DNA of 47,748 bases from an uncultured Alphaproteobacteria bacterium. Its GTDB lineage: Bacteria; Pseudomonadota; Alphaproteobacteria; RF32; CAG-239. The notes under the pieces are model-generated. The model was not told the DNA's origin. It saw only the letters and a program-made list of their open reading frames with translations, and ran no database searches. Made by a program: the position numbers and the translations under genes. The stretch lies in the NCBI GenBank assembly GCA_934248075.1, contig CAKQKH010000009.1, positions 1 through 47,748 of the forward strand. The letters are read 5' to 3'. Position 1 is the first letter of the stretch. Every line of letters starts with the position of its first letter. Positions 22,789-31,597 of this stretch are shown piece by piece.

Positions 22789-23970
22789 ATGAAAGCGACA
22801 CAGGTTAAAGGCGATATCTATTGGGTCGGTGTAAAAGATTGGAATTTGCGTGAGTTTCACGGCTATGCCACGCCCTATGGTTCTACTTATAACTCTTATC
22901 TGATTATGGACGACAAGATAACTCTGGTTGACGGGGTAAAACATTATTTATCAGCCGAGAATCTGGCTCGCATTGGCAGCATGGTGGATTTTTCACAGAT
23001 TGCCTATGTGGTGGTCAACCATGTGGAGATGGATCATTCCGGCAATATCCCCGAGATTATGCGGCTGGCTCCGCAGGCCGTGATTGTGACTAATGCCGCC
23101 GGCAAACAAGCTCTGGAAGCGCATTTTGACACTGCCGGCTGGCAATATCTGCTTGTTAAGAGCGGTGATAGTTTGTCAATCGGCAAGCGGACTTTGGAGT
23201 TTATGACCACGCCGATGCTGCACTGGCCGGATTCGATGATGACTTATGTTAAGGAAGACAAAGTATTGCTTTCTAATGACGGCTTTGGCCAGCATTATGC
23301 CAGCAGCGCTCTGATGGTCAAAGACGCGCCGTTTGATTTGGTTATGGAAAATGCCAAAAGTTACTATGCCAATATTCTGTTTCCGTTTGGCTCTCAGGCG
23401 GAAAAAGCGCTCAAAACCGCCGGAGATTTGGGGCTGGATATTGAGATGATTGCTCCCTCGCACGGACTGATTTGGAGCGGGGCAGAGGAGGTAAACGCCA
23501 TTTTGGGCAACTATGCCAAGTGGGCCTCAGGTAGCAACGAGGGCAAAGCGGTGATTGTTTATGACTCGATGTGGGGCGCGACCGCGGCTTTGGCCGACAC
23601 CGCCATGGGCGTGTTTCAAGACGCCGGAATTCCGGTGATTAAACATTGTCTGTCCGCCAAAAATGTCTCGGATATTATGCCTGATTTTCTAGATGCCAAA
23701 TATGTGCTGATTGGTAATCCGACGCTTAATAATCAGCTGTTTCCGCGGGTGGCGGGTTTTGTGGCCTATATGCGTGGTTTGGCGCCCAAAAACAAAGTGG
23801 CGCTTGCGTTTGGCTCTTATGGTTGGAAACCAGGGGTGCTAAACCAAATTCAGCAGGCGTTTGACGAGTTGGGCTGGCAGTCGTTGCCGCCGTTTGAGGA
23901 GAAATATACGCCCAAATCCGATGTTTTGGAAAAGTTCAGAGCCAAAGTTGCCGAGCTGATTAAGCTCTAA
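22789..23970 (+). CDS. fprA: Flavo-diiron protein (A-type flavoprotein)
   Basis: 393 residues. These cytosolic enzymes reduce O2 to water, or NO to N2O, with electrons from rubredoxin or related donors. The metallo-beta-lactamase-like diiron domain has all ligands: H78-V-E80-M-D82-H83, His145 (LHWPDSM), Asp164 (SNDGFGQH) and His225 (APSHGLIW). A flavodoxin domain follows from about 253 (VIVYDSMWGATAALAD; IGNPTLNNQLFP). There is no fused rubredoxin, so electrons must come from a separate protein, possibly the rubredoxin domain of rubrerythrin. GAAGGAG precedes the ATG. Its 3' end overlaps the convergent hydE stop by three bases. Confidence 0.95.
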   Translation: MKATQVKGDIYWVGVKDWNLREFHGYATPYGSTYNSYLIMDDKITLVDGVKHYLSAENLARIGSMVDFSQIAYVVVNHVEMDHSGNIPEIMRLAPQAVIVTNAAGKQALEAHFDTAGWQYLLVKSGDSLSIGKRTLEFMTTPMLHWPDSMMTYVKEDKVLLSNDGFGQHYASSALMVKDAPFDLVMENAKSYYANILFPFGSQAEKALKTAGDLGLDIEMIAPSHGLIWSGAEEVNAILGNYAKWASGSNEGKAVIVYDSMWGATAALADTAMGVFQDAGIPVIKHCLSAKNVSDIMPDFLDAKYVLIGNPTLNNQLFPRVAGFVAYMRGLAPKNKVALAFGSYGWKPGVLNQIQQAFDELGWQSLPPFEEKYTPKSDVLEKFRAKVAELIKL

Positions 23971-25004
23971 TCAGCCGAATAAGATTTGGAGCGGCCGGCG
24001 TCTGTGCCGATAGTGCGGCCGATGCTGCGGATTTTCAGCTCAATGCAGCTGCGGCAGTGGTCGGGAGTGTCGTTGATGCAGGCTTTGTCGGGGTAGAGCT
24101 CATAGAGTTTGCGAAACTTTCCGACTGTCACGTTGGGCATAACCACATTGGCGCCGCCCTGCAAAGCCATAATTCGGCCTTTGGGGTGAAGCGATTCCAT
24201 TGCGGTGGTGGCCGGAATATTGATTTTGGGCAACAACAGGCGCATAATCGCCATGGTACGCAAAGCCAATTCCAGCGATCCGCCGCGCTCGTTTTTGAGC
24301 GGGGTCTCCGGGTGAGGGATAAAGGGGCCGATGCCGGCCATATCTACCGGCAGATTCTGCAAAAACAGCAAATCAGCGCCGATAGATTCCAAAGATTGAT
24401 CAGGCAGGCCGACCATAATGCCGGAGCCGACCTCATAGCCCAGTTCCTTAATCATCAGCAGGCACTCGTAGCGTTTTTGCCAGCTCATGCCGGGGTCGAG
24501 GCGGTGATAGAGTTCTTGGTCGGTGGTTTCTATTCGTATCAAATAGCGATCGGCGCCGGCCTCGCGGAAGGCTTTATAGTCTTCATAACTGCGCTCGCCG
24601 ATAGAAAGGGTCAGCGCCACGCCGAGTTTTTTTATGCCTTCAACAATTCGGCACATTCGCGCGGTGTCATAGTACATATCTTCGCCCGATTGCAGCACAA
24701 TGGTCTTAAAGCCCAAATCGTTGACGGCATGCCCGGCCAGCATCAACAAGGCTTCTTCCTCCAGATGATAGCGCTCCAGTTTATGGTTGCCGCGCTGCAG
24801 GCCGCAGTACAGACAATTGTTGCGGCAGATGTTGGAGAACTCAATCAGTCCGCGCAAGTGTACTTCGTCGCCGACATTTTGTTTGCGTACTTCATCGGCG
24901 GTTTTTAACAATTCGTCATGGGTCTGATTGTTTTTAAGCAGAGCGGCAATCTCTGCAGAAGTTAGAGTTTGTGTCGTCAGCGCTTTTTCAATCAGTTTAT
25001 CCAT
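23967..25004 (-). CDS. hydE: [FeFe]-hydrogenase H-cluster maturase HydE
   Basis: 345 residues. Radical-SAM cluster C60-R-N-N-C64-L-Y-C67 (CxxxCxxC) after SNIC. HydE features include GLQRGNHKLERYHLEEEALL, VLQSGEDMYYDT, IRIETTDQELYHRLDPGMSW, GSGIMVGLPDQS and GPFIPHPETPL. HydE with HydF and HydG builds the diiron cofactor of [FeFe] hydrogenase; no hydF, hydG or hydrogenase gene lies in this window. A stand-alone HydE-like radical SAM enzyme of other function cannot be excluded, and PylB or BioB relatives share parts of this pattern. GAAGGAGAAAAAT precedes the ATG. It converges on the flavo-diiron gene. Confidence 0.88.
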   Translation of the reverse strand: MDKLIEKALTTQTLTSAEIAALLKNNQTHDELLKTADEVRKQNVGDEVHLRGLIEFSNICRNNCLYCGLQRGNHKLERYHLEEEALLMLAGHAVNDLGFKTIVLQSGEDMYYDTARMCRIVEGIKKLGVALTLSIGERSYEDYKAFREAGADRYLIRIETTDQELYHRLDPGMSWQKRYECLLMIKELGYEVGSGIMVGLPDQSLESIGADLLFLQNLPVDMAGIGPFIPHPETPLKNERGGSLELALRTMAIMRLLLPKINIPATTAMESLHPKGRIMALQGGANVVMPNVTVGKFRKLYELYPDKACINDTPDHCRSCIELKIRSIGRTIGTDAGRSKSYSAD

Positions 25005-25097
25005 ATTTTTCTCCTTCGGGTGTAAATAAGCCGCAAAAATAGATTGCTTTTAAAACTTAAACCACATTTAATACTAAATAAGTTAAAAAAATAATAC

Positions 25098-25138
25098 TTG
25101 ACAATTTTGATATATAGTGAATATTCTATATATAGAAT
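25098..25138 (+). promoter_or_regulatory. Promoter with palindromic operator
   Basis: TTGACA (25098-25103) and TATTCT (25122-25127) flank an 18-base spacer. The -10 is overlapped by TATATAG (25111-25117) with CTATATA (25126-25132), and by a perfect 16-base palindrome ATTCTATATATAGAAT (25123-25138). A regulator binding here would block the promoter; its identity is unknown. Confidence 0.5.
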
Positions 25139-25162
25139 GTAAACATTGAGAAAGGTAAATTA

Positions 25163-25723
25163 ATGACAATAATTTTGAGTCTGGCAATGTTGCTTGCTTT
25201 CAGCGCCAAAGCGATGGCTAATCCGGCCTGCGCGGTCTGCACCGTGGCGGTTGGAGCCTCTTTGGAAATTGCCCGTCACTATGGTGTTGATGACAGCGTT
25301 GTCGGAGTTTGGGCCGGAGCCTTATTGGCTTTGCTCGGCTATTGGCTGATTCTGTGGTTTGATAAAAAGAATTGGAATTTTTGGGGCAGGGATTTATTGC
25401 TGATGGCAATTTCGGTCGGCTCTATTGGTTTTATGTATGTCTCGCAAATTCCCTATCGTCCGCAGATAATTGGCGTTTTGTATCTTGATCCGCTGTTGTT
25501 CTCAACCGTTTTGGGCGCCCTGACTTTTATATATGTGTCAAAATTTTATCAGTGGCTTAAAGCGCGCAACGGCGGCCACGCTCATTTTCCGTTTGAAAAA
25601 GTGGTTTTGCCGGTACTTGCCCTGGCCTTATTGAGCGTTTACTTTAACTATTATCCGTTGAGTAATAATGCCGCCGAGTTTGGCGATGTGTCGGGTTTGT
25701 ATGAATTTTCAGGAGAAAAATAA
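25163..25723 (+). CDS. Membrane protein with CxxC near the N-terminus
   Basis: 186 residues. A signal-like first segment (ILSLAMLLAFSAKAMA) is followed by NPACAVCTVAVGAS with a CxxC pair (23-26), then three to four membrane segments. The pair sits at the periplasmic mouth of the next helix if the first segment is cleaved, where it could bind metal or cycle as a disulfide. The family is not recognised by name; a similar CxxCTVAVG start occurs in uncharacterised proteins of anaerobes as far as I recall. GAGAAAGG precedes the ATG. The next gene overlaps the stop codon by one base (TAATG), so the pair is translationally coupled. Confidence 0.6.
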   Translation: MTIILSLAMLLAFSAKAMANPACAVCTVAVGASLEIARHYGVDDSVVGVWAGALLALLGYWLILWFDKKNWNFWGRDLLLMAISVGSIGFMYVSQIPYRPQIIGVLYLDPLLFSTVLGALTFIYVSKFYQWLKARNGGHAHFPFEKVVLPVLALALLSVYFNYYPLSNNAAEFGDVSGLYEFSGEK

Positions 25724-26295
25724 TGAAAAAAGCCGAGAATGTAAAAGAGTTTGTTGAACGTATTGATGCCACCAAAAAAGTTAATCCCAAAGATTTATCC
25801 TCAGATCAGGATTTGACTATTGCGATTATGAATTTGATCAGCATTGAGGAGCATTTGGTCTTTTCTGGCGCCAAAACCGGCAAAAATTCTTTCTATGATT
25901 TGATTGAAGATGTCCGCGAACTGCGCAAGAGCCTGATGCAAAAGATTATTCCCGCCTATGAGGGCGAGGTTTGGTGCATATCCAAACATTTGCTGGCGTC
26001 ATCTATGCGGCTTATGGAAGTCGGCACCAAGCAGCAGAGTCTGGGGCATAAGGAAGAGGCCTACAAGCTGTTTAATCAGGCTTATGAGCTGTATTGTCTG
26101 TTTTGGGGGCTGAATATGAATATGCTCAGCACCGACGATGTTAAGTGGGTGGAAGACAAGATGGACGACATCAAAAAAATTTCCTCCCGTCAGGAGAGCG
26201 CGGAGACACCGGTTGTAAAAGCCGAAAAATCCGGCGGCGCCTTGGCTAAGATGAAGGCTTTTGTCCGCAAGGCGGTTGATTGCTGTATTGAATAA
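25723..26295 (+). CDS. Hypothetical helical protein
   Basis: 190 residues, predicted mainly helical, cytosolic. SDQDLTIAIMNLISIEEHL and AEKSGGALAKMKAFVRKAVDCC are its clearest helices; it ends CCIE. No family recognised. The ATG shares a base with the stop of the preceding membrane protein (TAATG), and GGAG lies eight bases before it, so the two are one operon and probably one functional unit. It ends shortly before a repeat block. Confidence 0.6.
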   Translation: MKKAENVKEFVERIDATKKVNPKDLSSDQDLTIAIMNLISIEEHLVFSGAKTGKNSFYDLIEDVRELRKSLMQKIIPAYEGEVWCISKHLLASSMRLMEVGTKQQSLGHKEEAYKLFNQAYELYCLFWGLNMNMLSTDDVKWVEDKMDDIKKISSRQESAETPVVKAEKSGGALAKMKAFVRKAVDCCIE

Positions 26296-26319
26296 TTTGC
26301 AATAACACCAGACGCGCGG

Positions 26320-26682
26320 GTCATTGCGCGAACGGCGATTAGCCGCGAGAAGCAATCCATTTTTATCAAGAAACAATATGTATTGCTTCGGTTCACTCAG
26401 AGTGACAGTTGCATTTATCTCACCCCCATCCAAACCTTCCCCCGTCAAGGGGGAAGGCTTGAAATTGCACAATCCCGAGCCTCGAACAAAGTGAGCGGCG
26501 AGTAACAGCTTGAGAATGCCCGTGCCGGCTCGGCACCGAGCGCCGAGCCAACGGCGAGCAAGCGAGTAAATTCTTGTTATGCGCCACCCGCCGTGCGGGC
26601 GAGTAAATTCTTGCCAATGCCTGTGCGGCTTCGCACCGCCGCCCGCCGCGCGGGTGCCGGCTCGGCACCGGTGGCTCACCGG
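26320..26682. repeat. Repeat block: GTCATTGCG element plus GC-rich modules
   Basis: A GTCATTGCG palindromic element (26320-26406) is followed by CACCCCCATCCAAACC, TTCCCCCGTCAAGGGGGAA and then several GC-rich modules (26476-26682). The last is the palindrome CCGGTG-GCT-CACCGG (26668-26682), which ends on the base before the ppiD stop codon. Confidence 0.75.
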
Positions 26683-28566
26683 CTAGAGGTCGTTCATTCC
26701 CAAATATTTATATTTAACGCGGACTTTATAATTTGAGCCATAAGCGTCAATCAGCCCATTAGCCATTTCCTGACTGAGCAGAGCTTGCGCCTGAGCGCGC
26801 AGAGCGTTCATTTTTTCGGCTGACACTTTGTGTTGATTGCGGATAATTTTGCTCGGCACGGCAATGACCGTACGTTGGTCGGAGCTGAAAATCTTCGGAT
26901 ATCCGACTCTTTCCTGATAAACCTCAATCAGCTGAGACGGAGTCAAACCGGCAAAGCTCTCGCCGCGTTTGAGCGGAGAGGTGGTTTGCAAACGCAGGTC
27001 AAAACGGCGGGCAACATCGGCAAAGTCATCGCCGCTTTCCAGATCATGCTGCGCGTCGTTGATAATTTCCTGAGCAATGGCGTTTTTCTCATTAGCTGCC
27101 CAAAGTTTGGCAATTTCTGACTTCACCTCGGCCAAATCTTTTTGTTTGGCTTCGTGAATATCATCAACCCGCAACAGGGCAAAACCGGTGTCGCTCTCCA
27201 TAATCTGGCTAACCTCGCCTGGGTTATAAGAAAAGGCGGTGTCAACAAAATCTTCGGAGCTGACCAGCGGTTTGTATGCATTGGCCACAACCGAGGCAGT
27301 GCCGTCTTCTTTGAGACCGGTGACTTTGTTGATTTTGACGTTATAGGCTGCGGATATGTCTTCCAGAGTGGCTCCGGCGCCGAGTTTGTCTTCAATCTCG
27401 CTGACCACGTCGCTGGCCTGCTCATAAGCCTTTTCCTTGCGGATTTCGGCTATGATTTTATTTTTGGCGGCGGCAACCGATGTTTCTTTTTTGGGAGAGA
27501 TAGCCGTAACCTTCATAATATGCCAACCCATATCCGACTGAATCGGCATGGTAAAACCGCCGTTTTTAAGAGCAAAAACTTCTTCGCCCATATCGGCAAT
27601 CAGCATATCTTGAGAAACCTCGCCCAAATCGGTGGCGGCGCGGTCTTGCTTGGCGATATCTTTGGCAACCTTAAAGAAATCGCCGCCGGCGTTGAGGGCA
27701 GCCTCGGCCTTGTCGGCGCTGGCCTGATCATCAAACACCATTTGCAACACATGGCGTTTTTCCGGAACAACAAATTGTTCAATATTTTCCTGATAATAAG
27801 CGTTGATTTCGGCGTCATTCGGGGTGATGCGTCCGGCCAGCTGATCAATTGACAGCTCTATAAACGAGATATCCCGATTCTCCGGATTTTCGAACTGTGG
27901 CGCAAAATCCTGATAATATTGCTCGATTTCCTCTTGTGAGGCCTTGCGGTCAACCTTGAGTTTTGCCGGCTCGATTACCGCAAACTGAAAAACCTTGCGT
28001 TGGCTATCCAGCTCGGCCAGATAGGGATCAATCAGTTTAGGAACATCTATGCCCTCAACCGGAGTTTGCACCAAATGTTGTTTGATGATATCGCGGCGCA
28101 GGGTGTCAATGTATTTCTGCTCGCTCCAGCCGGTCATGCTGAGCATACGGCGCATTTTATCCAGATTAAATTGTCCGCTCTCGTCCATAAATTCTGGCTG
28201 GGAATAGATGATTTTGCGAATAAGCTCGTCGCTGATGTCAACGCTGTTGTCTTCGGCGGTTTTCTGCATAATGGCATTGACCAGATCTTTCTGCACGATA
28301 TCTTGCAGCATGGCGGCGCGCATCGTCTCGGATATTTCCATATCTTCGCCGAACATATTTTTGGTGGCGCGAATTTGCTCATTGAGCTGATTGTTAATTT
28401 CCTCTTGCGTAACCACCACGTCGTCCACCCGCACAATCGGACGGTTATTGCCGCTGCGGCTGATGTAGCCGGAGATTCCGAACAATGACATAAAACTCAA
28501 GGCGGTTAGCGCCAAAATGCCCTTAACCACCCAAGAATCCTGAAAACTTCTGATTTTTGTAATCAT
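26683..28566 (-). CDS. ppiD: Peptidyl-prolyl isomerase PpiD-like chaperone
   Basis: 627 residues, the usual PpiD length. The protein has a short cytosolic N-terminus, one membrane anchor (WVVKGILALTALSFMSLFGISGYI, about 12-35), a SurA-N-like chaperone region, a parvulin-like domain near 255-360 (PEKRHVLQMVFDDQ; ADLGEVSQDMLIADMGEEVFAL; SDMGWHIMKV) and a C-terminal helical domain. PpiD sits at the periplasmic side of SecYEG and helps newly exported proteins. The region around the parvulin motif keeps the GEV and GWH positions. It is divergent from tpiA. Its stop codon touches a GC-rich palindrome. Confidence 0.93.
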   Translation of the reverse strand: MITKIRSFQDSWVVKGILALTALSFMSLFGISGYISRSGNNRPIVRVDDVVVTQEEINNQLNEQIRATKNMFGEDMEISETMRAAMLQDIVQKDLVNAIMQKTAEDNSVDISDELIRKIIYSQPEFMDESGQFNLDKMRRMLSMTGWSEQKYIDTLRRDIIKQHLVQTPVEGIDVPKLIDPYLAELDSQRKVFQFAVIEPAKLKVDRKASQEEIEQYYQDFAPQFENPENRDISFIELSIDQLAGRITPNDAEINAYYQENIEQFVVPEKRHVLQMVFDDQASADKAEAALNAGGDFFKVAKDIAKQDRAATDLGEVSQDMLIADMGEEVFALKNGGFTMPIQSDMGWHIMKVTAISPKKETSVAAAKNKIIAEIRKEKAYEQASDVVSEIEDKLGAGATLEDISAAYNVKINKVTGLKEDGTASVVANAYKPLVSSEDFVDTAFSYNPGEVSQIMESDTGFALLRVDDIHEAKQKDLAEVKSEIAKLWAANEKNAIAQEIINDAQHDLESGDDFADVARRFDLRLQTTSPLKRGESFAGLTPSQLIEVYQERVGYPKIFSSDQRTVIAVPSKIIRNQHKVSAEKMNALRAQAQALLSQEMANGLIDAYGSNYKVRVKYKYLGMNDL

Positions 28567-28718
28567 TTGACAGCCTATCCTTAATGTCTTTATTTAAATA
28601 TCTGGCGAGATTATATATCAGGATTCACAATTTATACAACTCATAAATATTGATGTTGAAAAGTTTTTTCGGCTGTGATAGAAGAAATTAATTTCTAAGT
28701 AACAAAAGGACAAAATCT

Positions 28719-29480
28719 ATGGCTCGTAAAAGATTGATTGCCGGCAACTGGAAAATGAACGGTTTGTTGGCTGATGGTGTTGATTTGGCTAAGAATGTTG
28801 CCGCTCAGGTAAAAGCATTGGGCAAACCGGATTGTGAGTTTTTGGTATGCCCGCCGTTTACTTTGCTCACGTCGGTTAAAAAGGCTCTGCGCGGTGCAAA
28901 AGTTGCTTTGGGCGCGCAGGATTGCCACTTTGCCGAGAAGGGCGCTCATACCGGTGACATCAGTCCGCTGATGCTCAAAGATTTGGGTTGCACTCATGTG
29001 ATTCTGGGGCATTCGGAGCGCCGCGCCGACCATGGCGAAACCAACGAACTGGTTTGCCAAAAGGCCGTGGCCGCGCATCAGGCCGGTCTCAAAACCGTCA
29101 TTTGCATCGGCGAGACCCTCAAACAGCGGGAAGCCGGCAAGGCCGTTGATGTTTGCCGCGAGCAGATTATGGGTTCGGTTCCGGCCGATTCTACTGCCGC
29201 TGATACCGTGATTGCTTATGAGCCGGTTTGGGCTATTGGCACCGGCAAAGTTCCGACCACTGCCGATGTTGAAGAAGTTCATGCCGCGGTTCGCGCCGTT
29301 TTGGCCAAAAAATTGGGTAAAGCCAACGCCAACAAAATGCGCATTTTGTACGGCGGCTCCGTAAAACCGGCCAACGCCAAAGAATTGTTGAACCTGCCTG
29401 ATGTTGACGGCGCTCTTATCGGTGGTGCCAGCCTCAAGGCTGATGACTTTTTGGCCATTGCCAAAAACGCCGGCTGCTAA
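28719..29480 (+). CDS. tpiA: Triosephosphate isomerase
   Basis: 253 residues, standard length. Interconverts dihydroxyacetone phosphate and glyceraldehyde-3-phosphate in glycolysis and gluconeogenesis. Catalytic residues are all visible: Lys12 in AGNWKMN, His98 in LGHSERR and Glu168 in AYEPVWAIGTG. The phosphate-binding YGGSVKPAN and GGASL are near the end. AAAGGA precedes the ATG. secG follows after 25 bases, an order common in bacteria, and pyrG comes next. Confidence 0.99.
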   Translation: MARKRLIAGNWKMNGLLADGVDLAKNVAAQVKALGKPDCEFLVCPPFTLLTSVKKALRGAKVALGAQDCHFAEKGAHTGDISPLMLKDLGCTHVILGHSERRADHGETNELVCQKAVAAHQAGLKTVICIGETLKQREAGKAVDVCREQIMGSVPADSTAADTVIAYEPVWAIGTGKVPTTADVEEVHAAVRAVLAKKLGKANANKMRILYGGSVKPANAKELLNLPDVDGALIGGASLKADDFLAIAKNAGC

Positions 29481-29505
29481 ACTATAATCAGAAAAGGAAA
29501 TATAA

Positions 29506-29832
29506 ATGGGAACAGTTTTATTGGTAATTCACCTCTTGGCCTGCATCTTTTTGGTTGCGGTTATTTTGTTGCAGCGTTCCAGCGGCGGCGCTTTGGACGG
29601 TTTGGGCGGCGGCTCCGGCGCCTCTAACTTTTTGACAGCGCGCGGCACCGGCAACTTTCTGACCCGCACCACGGCGATTTTGGCGGTGATTTTGTTTGTT
29701 ACCAGTATTTCGCTGTCTTTGTATTACAAAGGCCAGCATCGCCAGGCTTCAGGTTCTATTCTTGAAAATGCTCCGGCTCAGACGCAACCGGTCGCGCCGA
29801 CCGCTCCTGAGGCTCCGGTGGCTGGAAAATAA
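29506..29832 (+). CDS. secG: SecG, preprotein translocase subunit
   Basis: 108 residues with two membrane helices (VLLVIHLLACIFLVAVILL; TTAILAVILFVTSISLSL) joined by the SecG loop SSGGALDGLGGGSGASNF. The C-terminal tail is rich in Pro, Ala and Gln, as often seen. SecG is an auxiliary part of the SecYEG channel. It forms a unit with tpiA upstream and is followed by a terminator. Confidence 0.97.
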   Translation: MGTVLLVIHLLACIFLVAVILLQRSSGGALDGLGGGSGASNFLTARGTGNFLTRTTAILAVILFVTSISLSLYYKGQHRQASGSILENAPAQTQPVAPTAPEAPVAGK

Positions 29833-29855
29833 ATGATCTTATTTACGCAACATAC

Positions 29856-29883
29856 AAAGGCACCTTTTACCAAGGTGCCTTTG
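29856..29883 (+). terminator. Rho-independent terminator after secG
   Basis: AAAGGCACCTT (29856-29866) pairs with AAGGTGCCTTT (29872-29882). It separates tpiA-secG from pyrG. Confidence 0.88.
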
Positions 29884-29917
29884 TCACTTTAAATAACAGC
29901 TGATAAAGGTAAGTTAA

Positions 29918-31555
29918 ATGTCTGACAAAACTAAATTTATATTCATTACCGGCGGTGTGGTCTCATCACTGGGCAAAGGTTTGGCTTCGGCCTCGTTGGC
30001 ATCTATTTTGCAGGCTCGCGGTTTTAAGGTTCGCATGCGCAAGCTGGATCCGTATCTTAATGTTGACCCCGGCACCATGAGTCCTTATCAGCACGGCGAG
30101 GTGTTTGTTACCGATGACGGCGCCGAAACCGATTTGGATTTGGGGCATTATGAGCGTTTTTCCGGTGTGGCCTGCCACAAAACCGACAGCGTGACCACCG
30201 GCAAAATTTATCAGCGAGTGATTGACAAAGAGCGTCATGGCGATTATTTGGGCGCCACCATTCAGGTTATTCCGCATGTGACCAACGAGATTAAGGCCTT
30301 TATTCTCTCAGACATTACCGATGAAGACTTTGTGTTGTGCGAAATCGGCGGCACTGTCGGTGATATTGAGGGGCAGCCCTATCTGGAGGCTATTCGTCAG
30401 GTGGCCTATGATTTGGGGCGCGAGCGGGCAATGTTTATTCATGTAACTTTGTTGCCGTATATTCCGGCGGCCGGCGAACTTAAAACCAAACCGACTCAGC
30501 ACTCGGTTAAAAAATTGCAGGAATATGGTATTCAGCCGGATATGTTGCTTTGCCGTTCGCAAATGCCGATTCCTCAGAATGAAAAGCGCAAAATCGCTCT
30601 GTTTTGCAATATCAGAGAAGAAAATGTTATTGCCGCGCTTGATGTCAGCAATATCTATCAGGTGCCGATTGCTTATTCTCACGAAGGCATGGACAAGCAG
30701 GTTTGCAAGCATTTTGGCATTCCCTGCGACGCTGAACCGGATTTGAGCAAGTGGGAGCATATTGTTGAGGTTTTGCGGCATCCGGAAGGCGAGGTGCGCA
30801 TTGCGGTTGTCGGTAAATATACTCAGCTTCTGGAGGCTTACAAATCGCTTAATGAGGCTTTGACCCACGGCGGAATTGCCAATCATTACAAAGTTAAGGT
30901 TAAATGGGTGGATTCCGAATTGTTGGAAAAAGAAGATCCGGCTATGTATCTGAACGATGTCAGCGGTATTTTGGTACCGGGCGGTTTTGGCCAGCGCGGA
31001 ACCGAAGGCAAAATCGCCGCAATCCGCTATGCCCGCGAGCATAAAATTCCCTTTTTGGGCATTTGTTTAGGCCTGCAAATGGCGGTAATCGAGACCATGC
31101 GTGATGTGGCCGGAATCAAAAACGCCGGCACCACCGAGTTTGACCCCAGTTGCGAGCCGGTTGTCGGCCTGATGACCGAGTGGGATAAAGAGGGCGCCAA
31201 AGAAATCCGCCGCAAAGACGGAGACTTGGGCGGCACCATGCGTTTGGGAGCGTATCGCTGCGTTTTGCAACCTAATTCCAAAGCCGCGCAGGCTTACGGC
31301 TGTTATGAAATCAGCGAGCGCCATCGCCACCGTTATGAGGTGAATATTAAATATGAGCCGCAGCTGCGCATGGCCGGCATGAGCATTACCGGCAAGTCGC
31401 CGGACGGCAAATTGCCTGAGATTGTTGAGATTCCCGATCATCCGTGGTTTGTGGCGGTGCAGTTCCACCCCGAACTCAAATCTAAGCCTTTTGCGCCGGC
31501 GCCGTTGTTTGTGTCGTTTATCAAAGCCGCTATTGATAAAAGTCGTTTATTATAA
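29918..31555 (+). CDS. pyrG: CTP synthase
   Basis: 545 residues. Makes CTP from UTP with ATP and glutamine. The N-terminal synthase domain begins FIFITGGVVSSLGKGLASASLA and has the UTP/CTP regulatory stretch near DPYLNVDPGTMSPYQHGEVF. The C-terminal glutamine amidotransferase domain has the nucleophile Cys in GICLGLQMA (near 380) and the His-Glu pair in QFHPELKSKP near the end. AAAGG precedes the ATG. It follows the secG terminator and precedes pagP by 42 bases. Confidence 0.99.
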   Translation: MSDKTKFIFITGGVVSSLGKGLASASLASILQARGFKVRMRKLDPYLNVDPGTMSPYQHGEVFVTDDGAETDLDLGHYERFSGVACHKTDSVTTGKIYQRVIDKERHGDYLGATIQVIPHVTNEIKAFILSDITDEDFVLCEIGGTVGDIEGQPYLEAIRQVAYDLGRERAMFIHVTLLPYIPAAGELKTKPTQHSVKKLQEYGIQPDMLLCRSQMPIPQNEKRKIALFCNIREENVIAALDVSNIYQVPIAYSHEGMDKQVCKHFGIPCDAEPDLSKWEHIVEVLRHPEGEVRIAVVGKYTQLLEAYKSLNEALTHGGIANHYKVKVKWVDSELLEKEDPAMYLNDVSGILVPGGFGQRGTEGKIAAIRYAREHKIPFLGICLGLQMAVIETMRDVAGIKNAGTTEFDPSCEPVVGLMTEWDKEGAKEIRRKDGDLGGTMRLGAYRCVLQPNSKAAQAYGCYEISERHRHRYEVNIKYEPQLRMAGMSITGKSPDGKLPEIVEIPDHPWFVAVQFHPELKSKPFAPAPLFVSFIKAAIDKSRLL

Positions 31556-31597
31556 AAAACTATTGCCATTGCCGAAAATAGGTTTATAAAAAGGCTT

